Position numbers and translations under genes: made by a program. Below the pieces are notes generated by a model. The model made no database searches. It worked only from the letters and a program-made list of their open reading frames with translations, and was not told where the DNA came from. This document shows, one piece after another, positions 11,872 through 23,644 of a stretch of 64,000 nucleotides of DNA. This DNA comes from Magicicada septendecula (taxonomy: Eukaryota; Arthropoda; Insecta; Hemiptera; Cicadidae), in assembly GCA_034769895.1 (NCBI GenBank), contig CM068367.1, positions 90,544,399 to 90,608,398 of the forward strand. Reading direction: 5' to 3'. Numbering within the stretch: the stretch's first letter is position 1; each line of letters begins with the position of its first letter.

Positions 11872-12068
11872 GCTTTGTGGATACTGACAACAGAATACTT
11901 TGATACAAAACCAAACAAGACCTATAACACTATACCAATCAATTATTTCATTTACAAAAATAGACATACACAACACAGTGTCAGTTATAAACCATTCATT
12001 GAAAAAAGTTGTCAACAACAACTTGACTGTTAGGAACTATTTTTGGCATGATGTTCGTGTGTGTTGTT

Positions 12069-12090
12069 GTTATTATTATTATTATTATTA
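12069..12090. repeat. (ATT)n microsatellite
   Basis: Seven ATT units. Confidence 0.95.
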
Positions 12091-12225
12091 GAGTATTAAT
12101 ACAAAATGTGTGATAACATGTGATGTGACTTGATTAAAACTTGGGTCAGTACCTACACAAACTAGTACATTAAATGTTTTAATAGTGGTTTATTTTAATT
12201 TGAAACTTAAAAATAGATGGATTAT

Positions 12226-12252
12226 CACACACACACGCGCGCGCGCGCGCGC
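12226..12252. repeat. (AC)n(GC)n microsatellite
   Basis: Short AC run passing into GC. The rest of 12100-13100 shows nothing recognisable. Confidence 0.95.
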
Positions 12253-13101
12253 ATGGACAGTTGCATGTCTATAGTATCCTGTTCATTAGCATGGATGACT
12301 AGCATGATTGGAAGACATAATATGGATTTAAAGCTATTACAGTTATTTTTAACATAAAAATATATATACATTAATGGAAACTGAAAACTGATCTTGATCT
12401 GTTTTGTGATACAATTTTCCTAAAGCAATGAATGTCAATTTTTGGCTACAATGCAATTCAAATGACATTTTCAACTACAATTATTAACATGGTTTACTAA
12501 AATTATTTTGGAAAATTATAATTTCTTCAAAAGTTTATTCTTAGTAAGCAATTTCAGAAGAATAACCATAATTCGATTATACTTATAAACATAAGAATAA
12601 TTATCATTAACAAAAAATTTCAATGTCCATTTGTTCTTCAGAAAACTGTGGACCCGAATTATTTTTTTTTATTTAGTAGTAAATTGAGAAAACGTTCTAA
12701 ATAGAAAAAAAAAATTGGTAAACTCATCTCCCTCACAGAGATGTTGAGTGTTGTAATGGTGTTGTAATGTATTGTAATACTTAAACGTGTTTTTGATTAT
12801 ATAGGAAAGTAGTAGAACAGTAAAACAGACTACCAATACAGTAACGAGTTAATTTCAGTATACAGCATACAGTAATACTGACACAATTTCATGCTGAGGT
12901 CTAGTTCTGTTACGTAGCTATTTCCTATTCACAGAATACTACTTTCAGTAAGTCTAGGTATTTTACTAGTATGAAAAAATAACTAGTTAACTTTTTCATG
13001 ATAACTAAAATGGTACTCGCATTACTACTATTTAACAGAGAAAAATCTATGGTAACGAACAATTTAGCAATACACGCAGCACCTACTGAAAATTACATTT
13101 A

Positions 13102-15121
13102 CCGTATTTTCGCGTCTACCACGCGCACCTTTTTTACCAAAAAATATTTTGTAGAAATGGGGTGCGAGTGTTACACGAGGAAACTAACTTGCCAGTCTTC
13201 GTCAGAGTGGTCATTGACCTTATGCTACTGCAATTCCTATTCAAACCTCAGTCACTACTATGTACCGTACCGTTTATTGTGTTATTTACGTTATTTAATA
13301 TCGAATTTACGGCAATCGTAATTACTACGGTATATCGTACTGTATCATATCATTTTAAACAATTTATCTTCATTTGTGTTTTGTGTTCTTTTAATTTATC
13401 AAGGTGTTGTTTCTTTTTACAATGGAATGTGGGAAAAGCTTGCGTTCGTTTACTGCTGGAGAGAAGTTAAAAATTATAAACGAAGCAGAGGTAATAGGAA
13501 ATAGAGCAGTGAGTCTAATACGACGTGCCGGAATCGTGTATCAGAGACTGGCGTAAGAAAAAAGAAAAATTAACGGAAGTTCCTTTAAAGAAAAGAGCTT
13601 TTCGAGGTAAAGCTGCAAAATATCCTCAACTAGAAGTTAAACTTACAGCCTTTATAGATGATAAGCGTCAATATGGTTATGCTGTTTCCACAGAAATGTG
13701 CCAAATAGAGGCAATTAAGATTGCGAAGGAGCTGAATATTACCATAAATGAGTTTAAAGCAAGCAGGGGATGGCTTCAAAGGTTTTTTAAAAGAAGTAAC
13801 CTTTCTGTTCGACGGAAAACAACGATATCTCAACGTTTACCAGAGGCGTACACTGATAAACTCTTGTTTTCAGCGTAACGTAATTCAGTTAAGAAAACTG
13901 AACAATTATCCACTATACCAGATCGGCAACGCGGATCAAACTCCAGTTTATTTCGAGATGCCTGTGGATACGACAGTAAATAAAGTTGGTGACAAAACTG
14001 TAAAAATTCGTACAGCTGGTTGCAAGAAACAACGGTGCACTGTAATGCTTACTGTGTTAGCCGATGGAAAGAAACTGCCTCCTTAAACTGCTTCCAAAAA
14101 ATGAAAGTTTCCCACCAGATTTGATAATGAAACCTCAAGAAAAAGGGTGGATTGACAATGAGTTAGTGCTTGATTGGATAAAGCGCGTTTGGAATCGGCA
14201 ACCTGGAGCATTATTAAAACGCCCAGGGATGTTTGTTATGGATAGTTTTCGTGGCCATCTGACTGACGACGTTAAGAAAGTTTTATCAGAAACAAAGACT
14301 GAACAAGTGATTATTCCAGGTGGAATGACTTCGATGCTCCAGCCACTTGATGTGTGCATAAATAAGCCCTTCAAGTGCCAGTTAAAAAAAATGAAAAAAT
14401 GTACACCCAGTGGATGAGTACTGCACCACACGAGCTGACGCCGACAGGAAGACTCCGAAGGCCATCACTGACGCTGATCTGCAGTTGGATCATCAAAGCA
14501 TGGGACAGTATACCAAAAGACTTAATAAAGAAAATTTTCAAAAAACTGGCATTTCCAACGCCTTGGATGGCAGTGAAGACAATAAACTGTTCGTTAGTGA
14601 AGATGAGGCAGCGTCTGCTTCTGATGAAGACAGTAGCAATGACGAATGAAAATCAGGTAAGACAATAGTACAACATTTTCATAAACTACATCAAACATAC
14701 CAGTATCCCTTGGGTTTATAACTGTGTTCGTTTTCATTGATTTACTGTTCTAATGCACACTTAATTTTCTTTAGGTTGGCAAACCCGAATTTACAATTAC
14801 GGCTGGTTGTGTAACGATTGCTGTAACCTTCGCCTTTAATTACTGTATTTAATTGTAATAAATATTACTTGTCATTGTAATAAACATACATTTTTTACTT
14901 GTAATAAAAAATAAACCCGTAAGTTAGTGTAACAAAAAAAGTGACTTGACATTTATTTCATTAGTTATTACAGTTTTTCCCTTACAATAGATATGGTAAT
15001 ATTATTCCAAATACCGGTATATGATTTTTTCACATTTTTGAATACGCGATTTTTTTTTGTAGGACCTAAAAATAAGGGGTGCGCGTCTACACGAGGGCGC
15101 GTGGTACACGCGAAAATACGG
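13102..15121 (+). mobile_element. pogo/Tigger-like DNA transposon
   Basis: A 2020 bp element with TA on both sides (13100-13101 and 15122-15123) and terminal inverted repeats beginning CCGTATTTTCGCGTCTACCA; the right end reads as ggtacacgcgaaaatacgg, so the repeats match over the first 14 bases and then imperfectly for about 60 bp. It encloses a broken transposase with CENP-B-type helix-turn-helix and DDE domains. TA targets and this protein order fit the pogo/Tigger group of Tc1/mariner. Confidence 0.9.
13422..14649 (+). pseudogene. pogo/Tigger-like transposase, frameshifted
   Basis: Reads in pieces. 13422-13540: MECGKSLRSFTAGEKLKIIN, the first helix-turn-helix, then a frameshift near 13530. 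13525-13878: IRDWRKKKEKL, FRGKAAKYPQLE and GWLQRFFKRSNLSVRRKT, the CENP-B-type DNA-binding domain. A second frameshift falls near 13865. 13890-14086: NADQTPVYFEMP with the first catalytic Asp, then a deletion or frameshift near 14085. 14090-14417: MFVMDSFRGHL with the second Asp (14241-14243) and MLQPLDVCIN with the third (14349-14351), 35 residues apart. The C-terminus changes frame near 14535 and ends in an acidic Ser/Glu/Asp tail. At least four frame breaks make it inactive, yet all three catalytic Asp codons survive. Intact relatives act as nuclear cut-and-paste transposases. Confidence 0.88.
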
Positions 15122-15123
15122 TA

Positions 15124-17008
15124 TATTTCAACTGGAAGTTTAACAATAAAATGAAGGTTCAGTAGAAATCAGAGGCTAGTCTGGTACGTGCTGTGGCCAA
15201 CAGTCTATACAAACTAAAATCTAAATGTAAACAATGAAATGGGTGGCTATTTCCCATTCACAGCATAATAATAACCGAGTGAATAATAATAAATCATTTA
15301 AACCGCACAACAACAGAGACAAACAATTTATTCTGGGCACACGAGAACATGTGTTTATCCTCATACTTATGAAACAGTTATTCACAGCTTTTGGTGCTAA
15401 TGCTCCTTTGTAAAAATAACCAGACTGCAAAGTCTTGTGTATACTGAAGTTTTTCTTCTTGGAATAAGGTTGCTGCAACTGTGACAAATGAACACAAAAA
15501 ACTCTTACAACTAACTTCTGTTGTAACATAAACAATGACAACAGTATGTGTGAAAAAAGGATATGCAAAAAGTATGAGAAATTTGAAAGTCATAGAGATA
15601 CTATGATTACTATTTAGAATATCAAATTAAGATAGTTTTTTTAATTGACTGTGTTTACACAAAGGTAGTTTTTTTTTAAATAAACAAGCTAGTTTCTTTA
15701 TGAGCTTGCAGAGAGTAAACAACTGGGCTGATTTTAATTAACCTAGTATCAGCGAATGATTCATTTCATTTCCCAAGTGCAATGGGTAGAAATTTTAGAA
15801 TTTTTTTTCATGGATGTTGTTTCAAGGTTTCAATCTCTCTAGAACCACATAATTAATTTCAGTGAAAACAAATGTCAAAATGTTTGCGTTTATTTACAAA
15901 AGTGTTACAAAATATTTTGAAAAATAATAATGTAGCAAACAAACAGAATGCCATATTAATAGTAGTGTAAAAAAGGGTTGCCTTTCTTTCATCTATTCTG
16001 TTCTACAAAGTCACAACCACATTCAATTTTTAACAAAAATGTGTTTTAAATGTCTCTATCTTCAGAACTGCATACTCAAATTTTATAACATTTATTATCT
16101 TGAAAAATTTATAGACTGTAGTGTATTGTTGTGTTTAATGCAAAATAATTAAGCCATTGTTGCTCTATATGAATGCTTTTTCTGTTACAACAATGTATGA
16201 TGTCTTCTTGTTTTATATTATTATGTCCCAAGTGATAAGCATTTTAAAGTTTTTAATTTGTTGTGAAGCCTTTATTGAGGGTTCAATAACCCAATCTGAA
16301 GTGAATTAGGAACCTCGAAGGGCTTATTAGTGGTCAAGTAACATAATGGTAGACAATGTTTCAAATGCTTGGTCGCCATGCTTGTTTATTTCAACTGCCT
16401 CCCTTGCAACCGAGCAAAGTACCGCCAGAGTCAAGGACATGACATCTCTTCCATGATATCTATCTCCAAACAAGATAGAATGGTCTCCATTAGATAAACA
16501 ATTTGGACTCCGGCAAGGCCCGGAAAACTGCGATAATGTAAATATCGGCTATGAAAGCTTAAGTTCATTTACAAATAAGCACCAGTTAAAGCAGTGGTTT
16601 CTAACCAACAATCCAAGAGAAGCTCAGAAGTATCAGTAGAGTAGTCAAGACCAATCTATAAAAAAAGTACATTTAATAAATCAACACTTCTTCAGTTTGA
16701 CAGGTACTGTTTATTTACCCAACAACTGTTGAAACGTTTGCCAGGTAAATAAAACGTATCTGTAGAACTAAACCAAATGTTTATTTATTAAATTTAAATA
16801 TTACTAAAATGTTTTACCAAGTGCTGAGCACCCATTCAATCAGTGTAAAAAATATGATCTTGTCTTTTTTATAAAGTGTAGTGTAAACAAACTGCGTTAT
16901 GATTATGAAAGCGACCTTTGATACAAAGTAACCAAACAAATTAGTTATTAACAAATACAAGAGACAACGTATAACTATTTTTGAGCAGTAATATCAGTCC
17001 GAAATTCA
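15124..17008. other. No recognisable gene
   Basis: AT-rich DNA. Frames at 15221-15593 (minus) have no motif. A phrase near 16735 (gaaacgtttgccaggtaaat) resembles the last bases of some retroelement 3' ends, but no hammerhead core precedes it. Confidence 0.5.
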
Positions 17009-17016
17009 TTGGCTGT

Positions 17017-17283
17017 CAGGCCCGGATTTAGGTATCCTGCCGCCCCTAGGCACTATTGTTAGCCCCCCTCCCCAAACAAGTAACTTCTATATATTCAAGT
17101 CCCTTGACTGCTGAAAAAACGTTGCTGAAAATAGTCATTTCAACTATCTCTATTGCAAATATCTCATTTGTAAAAAACCGAAAACATGAAATTTTAACAA
17201 ATAATTTTTCACCTCGTGCTGCCCCCCTGAGCCTGCCGCCCCTAGGCACATGCCTAGTGTGCCTAGTGGGAAATCCGGGCCTG
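17017..17283. mobile_element. hAT-type MITE
   Basis: A 267 bp element with 13 bp perfect inverted ends (CAGGCCCGGATTT at 17017-17029) and a perfect 8 bp target duplication ttggctgt at 17009-17016 and 17284-17291. CAG-initiated ends plus an 8 bp duplication are diagnostic of hAT. Subterminal gccgcccctaggca occurs near both ends. It carries no transposase. Confidence 0.93.
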
Positions 17284-17291
17284 TTGGCTGT

Positions 17292-18174
17292 GAAACAAAT
17301 ATAAACGTAAAAATCATACTGATTAACTTGCAAGTAAGGCAGTGACAACTTTCTTGAATTAAGTTATACCAAACGCAATTATACGATGTACTTAATGTTA
17401 ATCACCGTTCGGTCTGGTCATCAAGCATTAGAATGAACGTTAAAATTAATTTATACACAGCAATTGTGCAGCCAATTACAGCACATGCATCAGACCATTG
17501 GCAGATAACAAAAAAGGGTTCCTCATGGTGAGAAGAGTATGCTTTTTTAACAGAATATGTTCACTAAGTAAACAGTTCAAGAAGATATACCCAACAACTT
17601 CCAATGTACATCAATGATAACTTACGATAAAATGTTTTCAAAACATTATTATTCAACAATTTAGTATACTCTGTAGATAATGGAGTTGTTCACTTCATAT
17701 GATGCCGCTCGATTTAACCTAACCTCGAAATCTGCTGTAATCATTTTACTGTGCACTAAAATGAGCTAGCAAAAAATTGGTTTTGTTTGTGGATAGTGAA
17801 AAATTGAGTTGAGACATGAATTACTATTTTATATTATTCCATCACCACCTTAAACAGTGTATTCAATTACCAAAACGTTGATACATTCGCATTAATACAA
17901 CTTTGATATTTGCAAAGTCAATAACCCAATAACCAAGACAGAAGCGTTTAAAAATCACAGAAGTTTAGGAAAAATCAGGCAACGCTGATTATTCAGAATT
18001 ACATTCCGAGTTGGCAGAAAAAAATTCTCTTTTGTAAACAAATGGCTAATAAATAACTGGAAAAGAATATACGTGAAATTTCGTGCCGATTTTCTGGGAA
18101 AAATCTTTAATTTCCAAAAAATTCAAACGCGTACGAATCAAATCGAATGTTTAACAAGTCTACAACTCCCTAGA
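17292..18174. other. No recognisable gene
   Basis: AT-rich interspersed DNA without motif-bearing frames. Confidence 0.5.
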
Positions 18175-18930
18175 CACTAGCCGTCCGTGCGGTCGATCGT
18201 GCGTCAAGTTTATTTATTCACGCGAGTGACGCCGCTGGACTTTACAAGTGGAGCCGCGACGCTTTATCTACACGACTTTACCGCCGGGCACGTGTACACA
18301 AAGTAAAATATATAAAACCTACGGGTTTTGTAAAGTTTATTGTGGAAATTTTTTCACAACGACCAAAATAACGAGTTTTTTCACTTTGTTTAGCTCGTAG
18401 AGTACAACCAACATAGAAAAAAGTTTATTCAAAAATGTTAATGCCTTATTATTTTGACGTGTTCCGGCTATTTAACAAATCAGATCAAGTTTCTAGTCTG
18501 AGCGGACTGGTGCGTCCGAGACGATATTCGTAATTGTAAGCGAAGTAAAATCTACCGGGCTTCCTTCAGTATCTCCTTCGCTGCGTTGTAACAGTCAAGC
18601 GCCTCTGAGCCTGTGTCTTGATTGCGGCGTCCGTGCCGGACCCGGTGACTGCCAGAGGAAAACTGTGTAGTCTAGTCAGGTCAATGTTACTGTAATGGAT
18701 GCCGCCAACGTGATTATTCGTTAGGTGAAGACAGCTTCGGTCTTAACGTCGTGGCATCGCACGGCCTCGGCTGAGACTTGTGGCGTGGCGTGGCGTCGCT
18801 TCCCGCCAGGCAGAGAGCCTCCGAGCCGGTGTAGATGGTAAGGACAGCGGCTGCACCACTGTCTTTAGATGGTCCGTTCTTCCCCTGCACTCTACAGCTT
18901 ACAACAAGATTCGTTTCCACACGTGTTAAC
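18175..18930. promoter_or_regulatory. CpG-dense segment, possible promoter or first exon
   Basis: The only long stretch with many CpGs and mid-level GC in an otherwise AT-rich window (tgcggtcgatcgtgcgtcaa, gccgcgacgctttatc, gtcgtggcatcgcacggcct, tggcgtggcgtggcgtcgct). A TATA-like aaatatataaaac lies near 18308 and a donor-like atg/gtaagg near 18838. The minus-strand 68-codon frame at 18714-18920 has no family motif. It could be a host 5' region or a decayed GC-rich repeat. Confidence 0.3.
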
Positions 18931-19124
18931 CCATTTCTTGCTCTATCTCCTTTACAATTTTGGAGATCGTTGTAATTTGTGGATTATACAAAATTGTGTT
19001 GACACATGAACCGATTTATTATGACATATCTACTTTACAGACAACATTCGAACGTGTTACACATTGACATTAACAAATAATTTTGATACTTGTTTTATTT
19101 AGTAGGGATGGAAAATAAAAGTAC

Positions 19125-19559
19125 TGTCACGACATTACAGAAGGTCCTACGTGTTTCTCGGCTATTCCAGTGGAACCAGCTGTAATGTTGTGTGTGTACG
19201 TGATTCTTAACAGGCGTTAACGAGATTGTTCCAGACTCACCGGTCCGCGCGCGCTGTGTTCAAGGCCGCAACCAATTACGCTCTAGTGTTGACGCGTATT
19301 ATGGATTATTCTGGAATCTCAGCGGAGTATAAATATTGGCATTCAGCGGTGCTTAGTGGAGTTTTTAAGTGGCGAATTATTCCAGTGCGGGACTCTATTA
19401 GTTGACATTATTACTGCGTGTGAACAATTGTTATTTGATTGGTTGTAAGAGACTATCTTGTTGATTACGAACTGTTTAATTGTGATAATTAAAGCTGGTG
19501 ATTGGTGTCTTGTATTTTGTATTCCACTGTACCATACGACGATCAGTACACCATCGTAA
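19125..19559 (+). repeat. Probable solo LTR, copy 1
   Basis: About 75-80% alike by eye to 45468-45951. It starts TGTCACGACATTACAG; its end is ccatcgtaa, where the partner ends TGTCGTAACA, so the family has TGTTAC...GTAACA termini. It contains TATAAATA at 19328-19335 and an aattaaagctgg (possible AATTAAA poly-A signal) near 19490. No internal retroelement region adjoins it. Orientation is taken from the TATA then poly-A order. Confidence 0.65.
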
Positions 19560-20377
19560 AAGTATGATCACGAGTTGCACTACTAACAATATCACCTAAC
19601 TGTCCTTACGTACACGACAGGCTACGCTGCTATACTTTAACAAAATTCATCTTTATAGTAGTTCTTTTTTAGTTCTGTTTTAAAAGTTACAATTCTTAAC
19701 TTTCTATTCTTATTTTTAATATCTAAAATTTTTTAACAAAAATTTTTCTTCAAAAAAGTCCCGTGTAAATAGTGAAGAACTGTTATAATAAATGTAAAAC
19801 AAAAACACAACTGTGTAAAGAAAAAAAAAACGATTGAAAACTGCGCGGTTGCTACTAAGCGGGGTAGTGAATTGTTAAAGCTGAAACGTTTGAAGGTTTC
19901 ACACTGGGCGACAGATTCTCCTCCCACAGAGAGACGGCGGCGTCACTGTGGGATCGTTTGGCCTTGTTGAAAACGATAAACAGGAATGTTTTTCCCAAGA
20001 GAAACCAACAAACACAAACAAATAGGTCAAATTACAAAAGATCTGAAAAACCTGACTGCACACACATTAGTCACGCTCACAAGCTGATAAAAAAAAGGTT
20101 TTTTTTTGTCGTTGAAAGTAACGTAAATGTAAATACTGTAAATCAGAAACAAAAGTCAGTTATAAACATCTAAATATTTATTTATGTACTTTTTAGAAAA
20201 TTATATTCACTATTGCTTAAATTGGGGGACTTCGTAATCCGTCGGGTGTGTCATTTGGTTGTTAATAAAAGGACCTGGGTTCGGACTGCGGAAACACCAT
20301 ACAATTAAGCTGAATTATCAGCCTCCACGTCGAATCAATCTGTGATAACGAGTAAGACAATAATAACAACAACAATA
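19560..20377. other. No recognisable gene
   Basis: AT-rich. Short frames at 19733-19927 (minus) and 19958-20173 lack motifs. Confidence 0.5.
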
Positions 20378-21192
20378 CAGTGGAACCTGCTTATAACGAG
20401 ATTCAAGGGACCGGACAAATGTGCTCGTTAAAACCAGGTGCTCGCTACATCCGAGTTGTCGACTCGCAAGCCTAAATTTTTATACCGTGGTTATCGAACA
20501 CAACAAAAAAAGTCTACTATAGAAGAGGCTTTGGTCAATAAAATTTTGACACGTTTTACATTCCACGCTTAAAACTGAAATTTAGACTTTAAACATTTTT
20601 TAGACGCTAACATTCTTTGCTGAATACTGGCGTATAGTGCATTCGCGAAATATAGTAAAAGTGGTTGTGTAGTAAAAACTTGGCAAAAATCAGCCGGCTA
20701 TCTGGCAAAAAACGCAAATATTTCCATGCCACATGTACAGTATTTATTTTTAAATTACAAGAAAATCCACTCTATTTTATTTGTCTTTTTGTTCTTCGTT
20801 ATAAATGGAATCGTCAAAATTATATTACGCAAAGAGAACTTAATTAACCTTAAAAAAGCCATCTATTTTGTCTGTTTAGTAATTTTGTATCTGTAGATAT
20901 CCAAACAGGATTGTAATTTATTTAAATATTTCACGAATTATCCGCTTACATTATAGATTCACTAAATTGCGTTAATGATTTTAAACGAATGTTAAAATGC
21001 TGAATTGTAACGAACTTTTGTTAGGACCTTACACCATGAACAAGCCTGCGATAAAATGCTCGTTATAACCAAGTCTCTAATGCGTTCCTACTCGTTAAAA
21101 GCGAGTGTAATTACCATTACTAAGACAAAAAACCAAACAAATCTCGTACTTTTGCTCGTTACATCCGAGTTCTCGTTATTCGCGAGTTCCAC
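20378..21192. mobile_element. pogo-like non-autonomous DNA element
   Basis: An 815 bp element flanked by TA (20376-20377, 21193-21194) with ends CAGTGGAACCTGC and gcgagttccactg. Subterminal cttataacgag, ctcgttaaaacc and tgctcgttacatccgagtt repeat in both orientations near both ends. CAGTGGAAC-type ends with a TA target match pogo/Tigger elements. No transposase is readable. Confidence 0.85.
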
Positions 21193-21339
21193 TGTAATTC
21201 TTTTTTTAAATAAGGGGAAAATACTTTACGCACCGTCATAGGAAACAGTGTTTCCTCTGATGTGTGGGACTCTTACCCACTACAAAACCCACCTCTAAAT
21301 TCAGGTATTCATATCCATCCTGGAACCACTTAGCGTATT

Positions 21340-21960
21340 ACTTCACGATGGAGCCTACTGCGACCCACTGAATAAATGCAAAGATGCGGTCCCATTCCGC
21401 CTTGCCACGAAGCATAACCACAACTACGCTCTCGGACGTGAACTCCACGAGCTCCATTTCCAATACCATCCTCTCTCTTGTGAATCTGCAGCACCTGAAA
21501 AAGGTGTGCAAGGCATCTTCATGGGGAGTCACCGTATTGTCGTGCTGGGCTTTGCACCTTTTCTATTCTGTGGAGGTACGCATTAAAATTGCCGTAGCCA
21601 CTGAGCTTCAAATGGTAGTTAACTTCACCGTGTGTTGGCGGTCGCCTTGCGCACCATCTTCCTCTATCCTCTCTATTGCTAGTGCCGGAGAGTGAGATCC
21701 CTGGCTTTATGCTTTGACGCATCCCTTCCAATTACGTATCTTCTTTCGAAGAAATGCTTCCGCTCTAAAGCCAACAGGTCTATGCGAATCACTCTTGTTA
21801 CTCTGAGGGCTCCTCTTCTCTGCACCGATGCCATACGTTTCCTGTATTTCTCCGTCTTTAGTGCATCGGCCCAGACTTCACAGCCGCAATAATAATAACA
21901 GGACGACGAAACGTAGTACTGGCCACACGATTTCTTCGCTTATCGTACGGTTCAACTTAC
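21340..21960 (-). pseudogene. R1-clade LINE, C-terminal end of ORF2
   Basis: Minus-strand translation gives VWADALKTEKYRKRMASVQR, ALRVTRVIRIDLLALERKHF, then LSGYGNFNAYLHRIEKVQSP and DALHTFFRCCRFTRERMVLE, finishing LRGKAAEWD-like and FIQ. This is the segment after the RT of R1/Jockey-type non-LTR elements, including the zinc-binding region (SGHG..AYLHR..C..C..EDxxHxxxxC in the family); here the Cys pair is decayed to QYGDSP. Stops and frameshifts near 21640-21690. Only the 3' part is present, as expected of a 5'-truncated LINE. Confidence 0.85.
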
Positions 21961-23543
21961 CATGATTCTCAAACTGTTCCGACGGTACAAACGGCACAAA
22001 ACGTTAAGAGTCTATTATTATTATTATTATTACTACTACTAAAGCTAAACAAAAATCTTTAGCGTATGCCATGAAATATTTTAAGAAACTGACTGTTGGA
22101 CGTTTCTACAACTTCCTGGCACGTCACATTCATTTAAACAGAATGCTGTTACGAAACGGCGACCATGTGTAGGATTTTTGTTGTACATCGACCGGTTTGA
22201 AAATATCACCAACATGGCCGAACGGATTCTCAATCTTGTAAAAAGACATCATTTGCTTTTTACATTTTCGGTGAATATTTGAAACCATCTTATCTATCCT
22301 AAACTGTAAGGTAAAGACAATACAATAGTCTAGTATTACAATACACTAGACTCACAGTGAACACACAAAGTCAGACCACACTTTCTTATTATTCGCCCGT
22401 CCTCTGGATTCTCTCCAAGTCGCGTCTCCCTTATCAAAAGTCAGAATCGCTATCATTAAACGTTCCACGTTTTCTTCGGTTTCGTTTTCCTCCCAAATAC
22501 ATTTCACCTGTCCCACCCATCATACATACTGACTAAACGTCCACGCTACTCTCCGCCTCTGTACATCATCCAATACGAGTACAGACGTTAACTTGTTCAA
22601 CTGTATTGGCTTTTCCTATGAGCATAGGCGGACTGTCCCCGCCTTCAGTCGTAGGCCTACTACTCTACATAGACCATACCCCCACAAAAAAAAAAAAAAC
22701 GGATTTACATTCGTTATATTGAAATTGAAAATGTACATAGCCTATTATGTGAAATTAGGTTTCTACTATTTTGTTTGCACACACAACCTGCGTAAAATTC
22801 CCCACACAATTTACTCACCTTGGATTTTTTCTGGCAAGACGACGGGATTTCCGTCCGATGAGGCGTTTCTACAGTTTTTATACGAGTCTTGTATTTAATA
22901 CTACAACTTTTTTTTTAACACATTTTTTCATTATTACTATTATTTTCATGTTCCTTGTTGAAAACTGATTGCTTATCGACGAGATCGGTGTCTATACAGG
23001 GGGTAATGTTATAATGCGGCCGTCGCTCGGTACATTGCCATCGATCTGATCGTCAAGCGCTTTTACGTAGTAAACCACTGTTATAACCAAACGAGTTATT
23101 TTGTATATTTGGGGAATGATACTGGCTATGATAAGGTCTACAACATAGATCCTAAAGGACTTTAAGTTTCAGATGACTTGTGGAGGAATTAATCGTATTT
23201 TTAAAACAAAACCGTTGAAAGAGAAAACTAAAGTTTGTACTGTTCTGTGGGACTGAATTATGGACGACAAAGTAAATGAAACACAATGAGGTCCAAAGGG
23301 GGTGTGACGCAAACATAATGTTTTCATAGAAGAGAAATGCACCAGCCTCTCCACCCCTACTCCACTCTCACCTACACGTCGGTGGGCCCTGTTACGACGA
23401 GCAATCGACTCCAAAGTTGTGGTAACCAATCCCTTCGGCGGGGTTCTGTCACGTATAAACGTATAGGCTTCAGATTTGTGGGCAGACTCAGAAAAAAGAT
23501 GGCTGGAAACCTTTGAAGGTGGAAGGTGGAACAGGCAGCTAGG
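21961..23543. other. No recognisable gene
   Basis: Interspersed DNA with an (ATT)n run at 22014-22040 and a poly-A at 22687-22699. Frames at 22593-22898 and 23169-23429 (minus) show no motif. Confidence 0.5.
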
Positions 23544-23640
23544 TGGAGGAGGAGGAGGAGGAGGAGGAGGAGGAGGAGGAGGAGGAGGAGGAGGAGGAGG
23601 AGGAGGAGGAGGAGGAGGAGGACGACGACGACGACGACGA
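23544..23640. repeat. (GGA)n(CGA)n microsatellite
   Basis: About 25 GGA units ending in seven CGA units. It may be the tail of a LINE, as at 26283-26350, but no coding sequence precedes it on the plus strand. Confidence 0.97.
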
Positions 23641-23644
23641 GGCG

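Noticed and set aside
11773-12021. Poly-Leu minus-strand frame
   Set aside because: Antisense of the AAT/AAC microsatellite.
16675-16780. Possible further hammerhead or retroelement 3' end around gaaacgtttgccagg
   Set aside because: No CUGANGA core lies upstream at the right distance on either strand.
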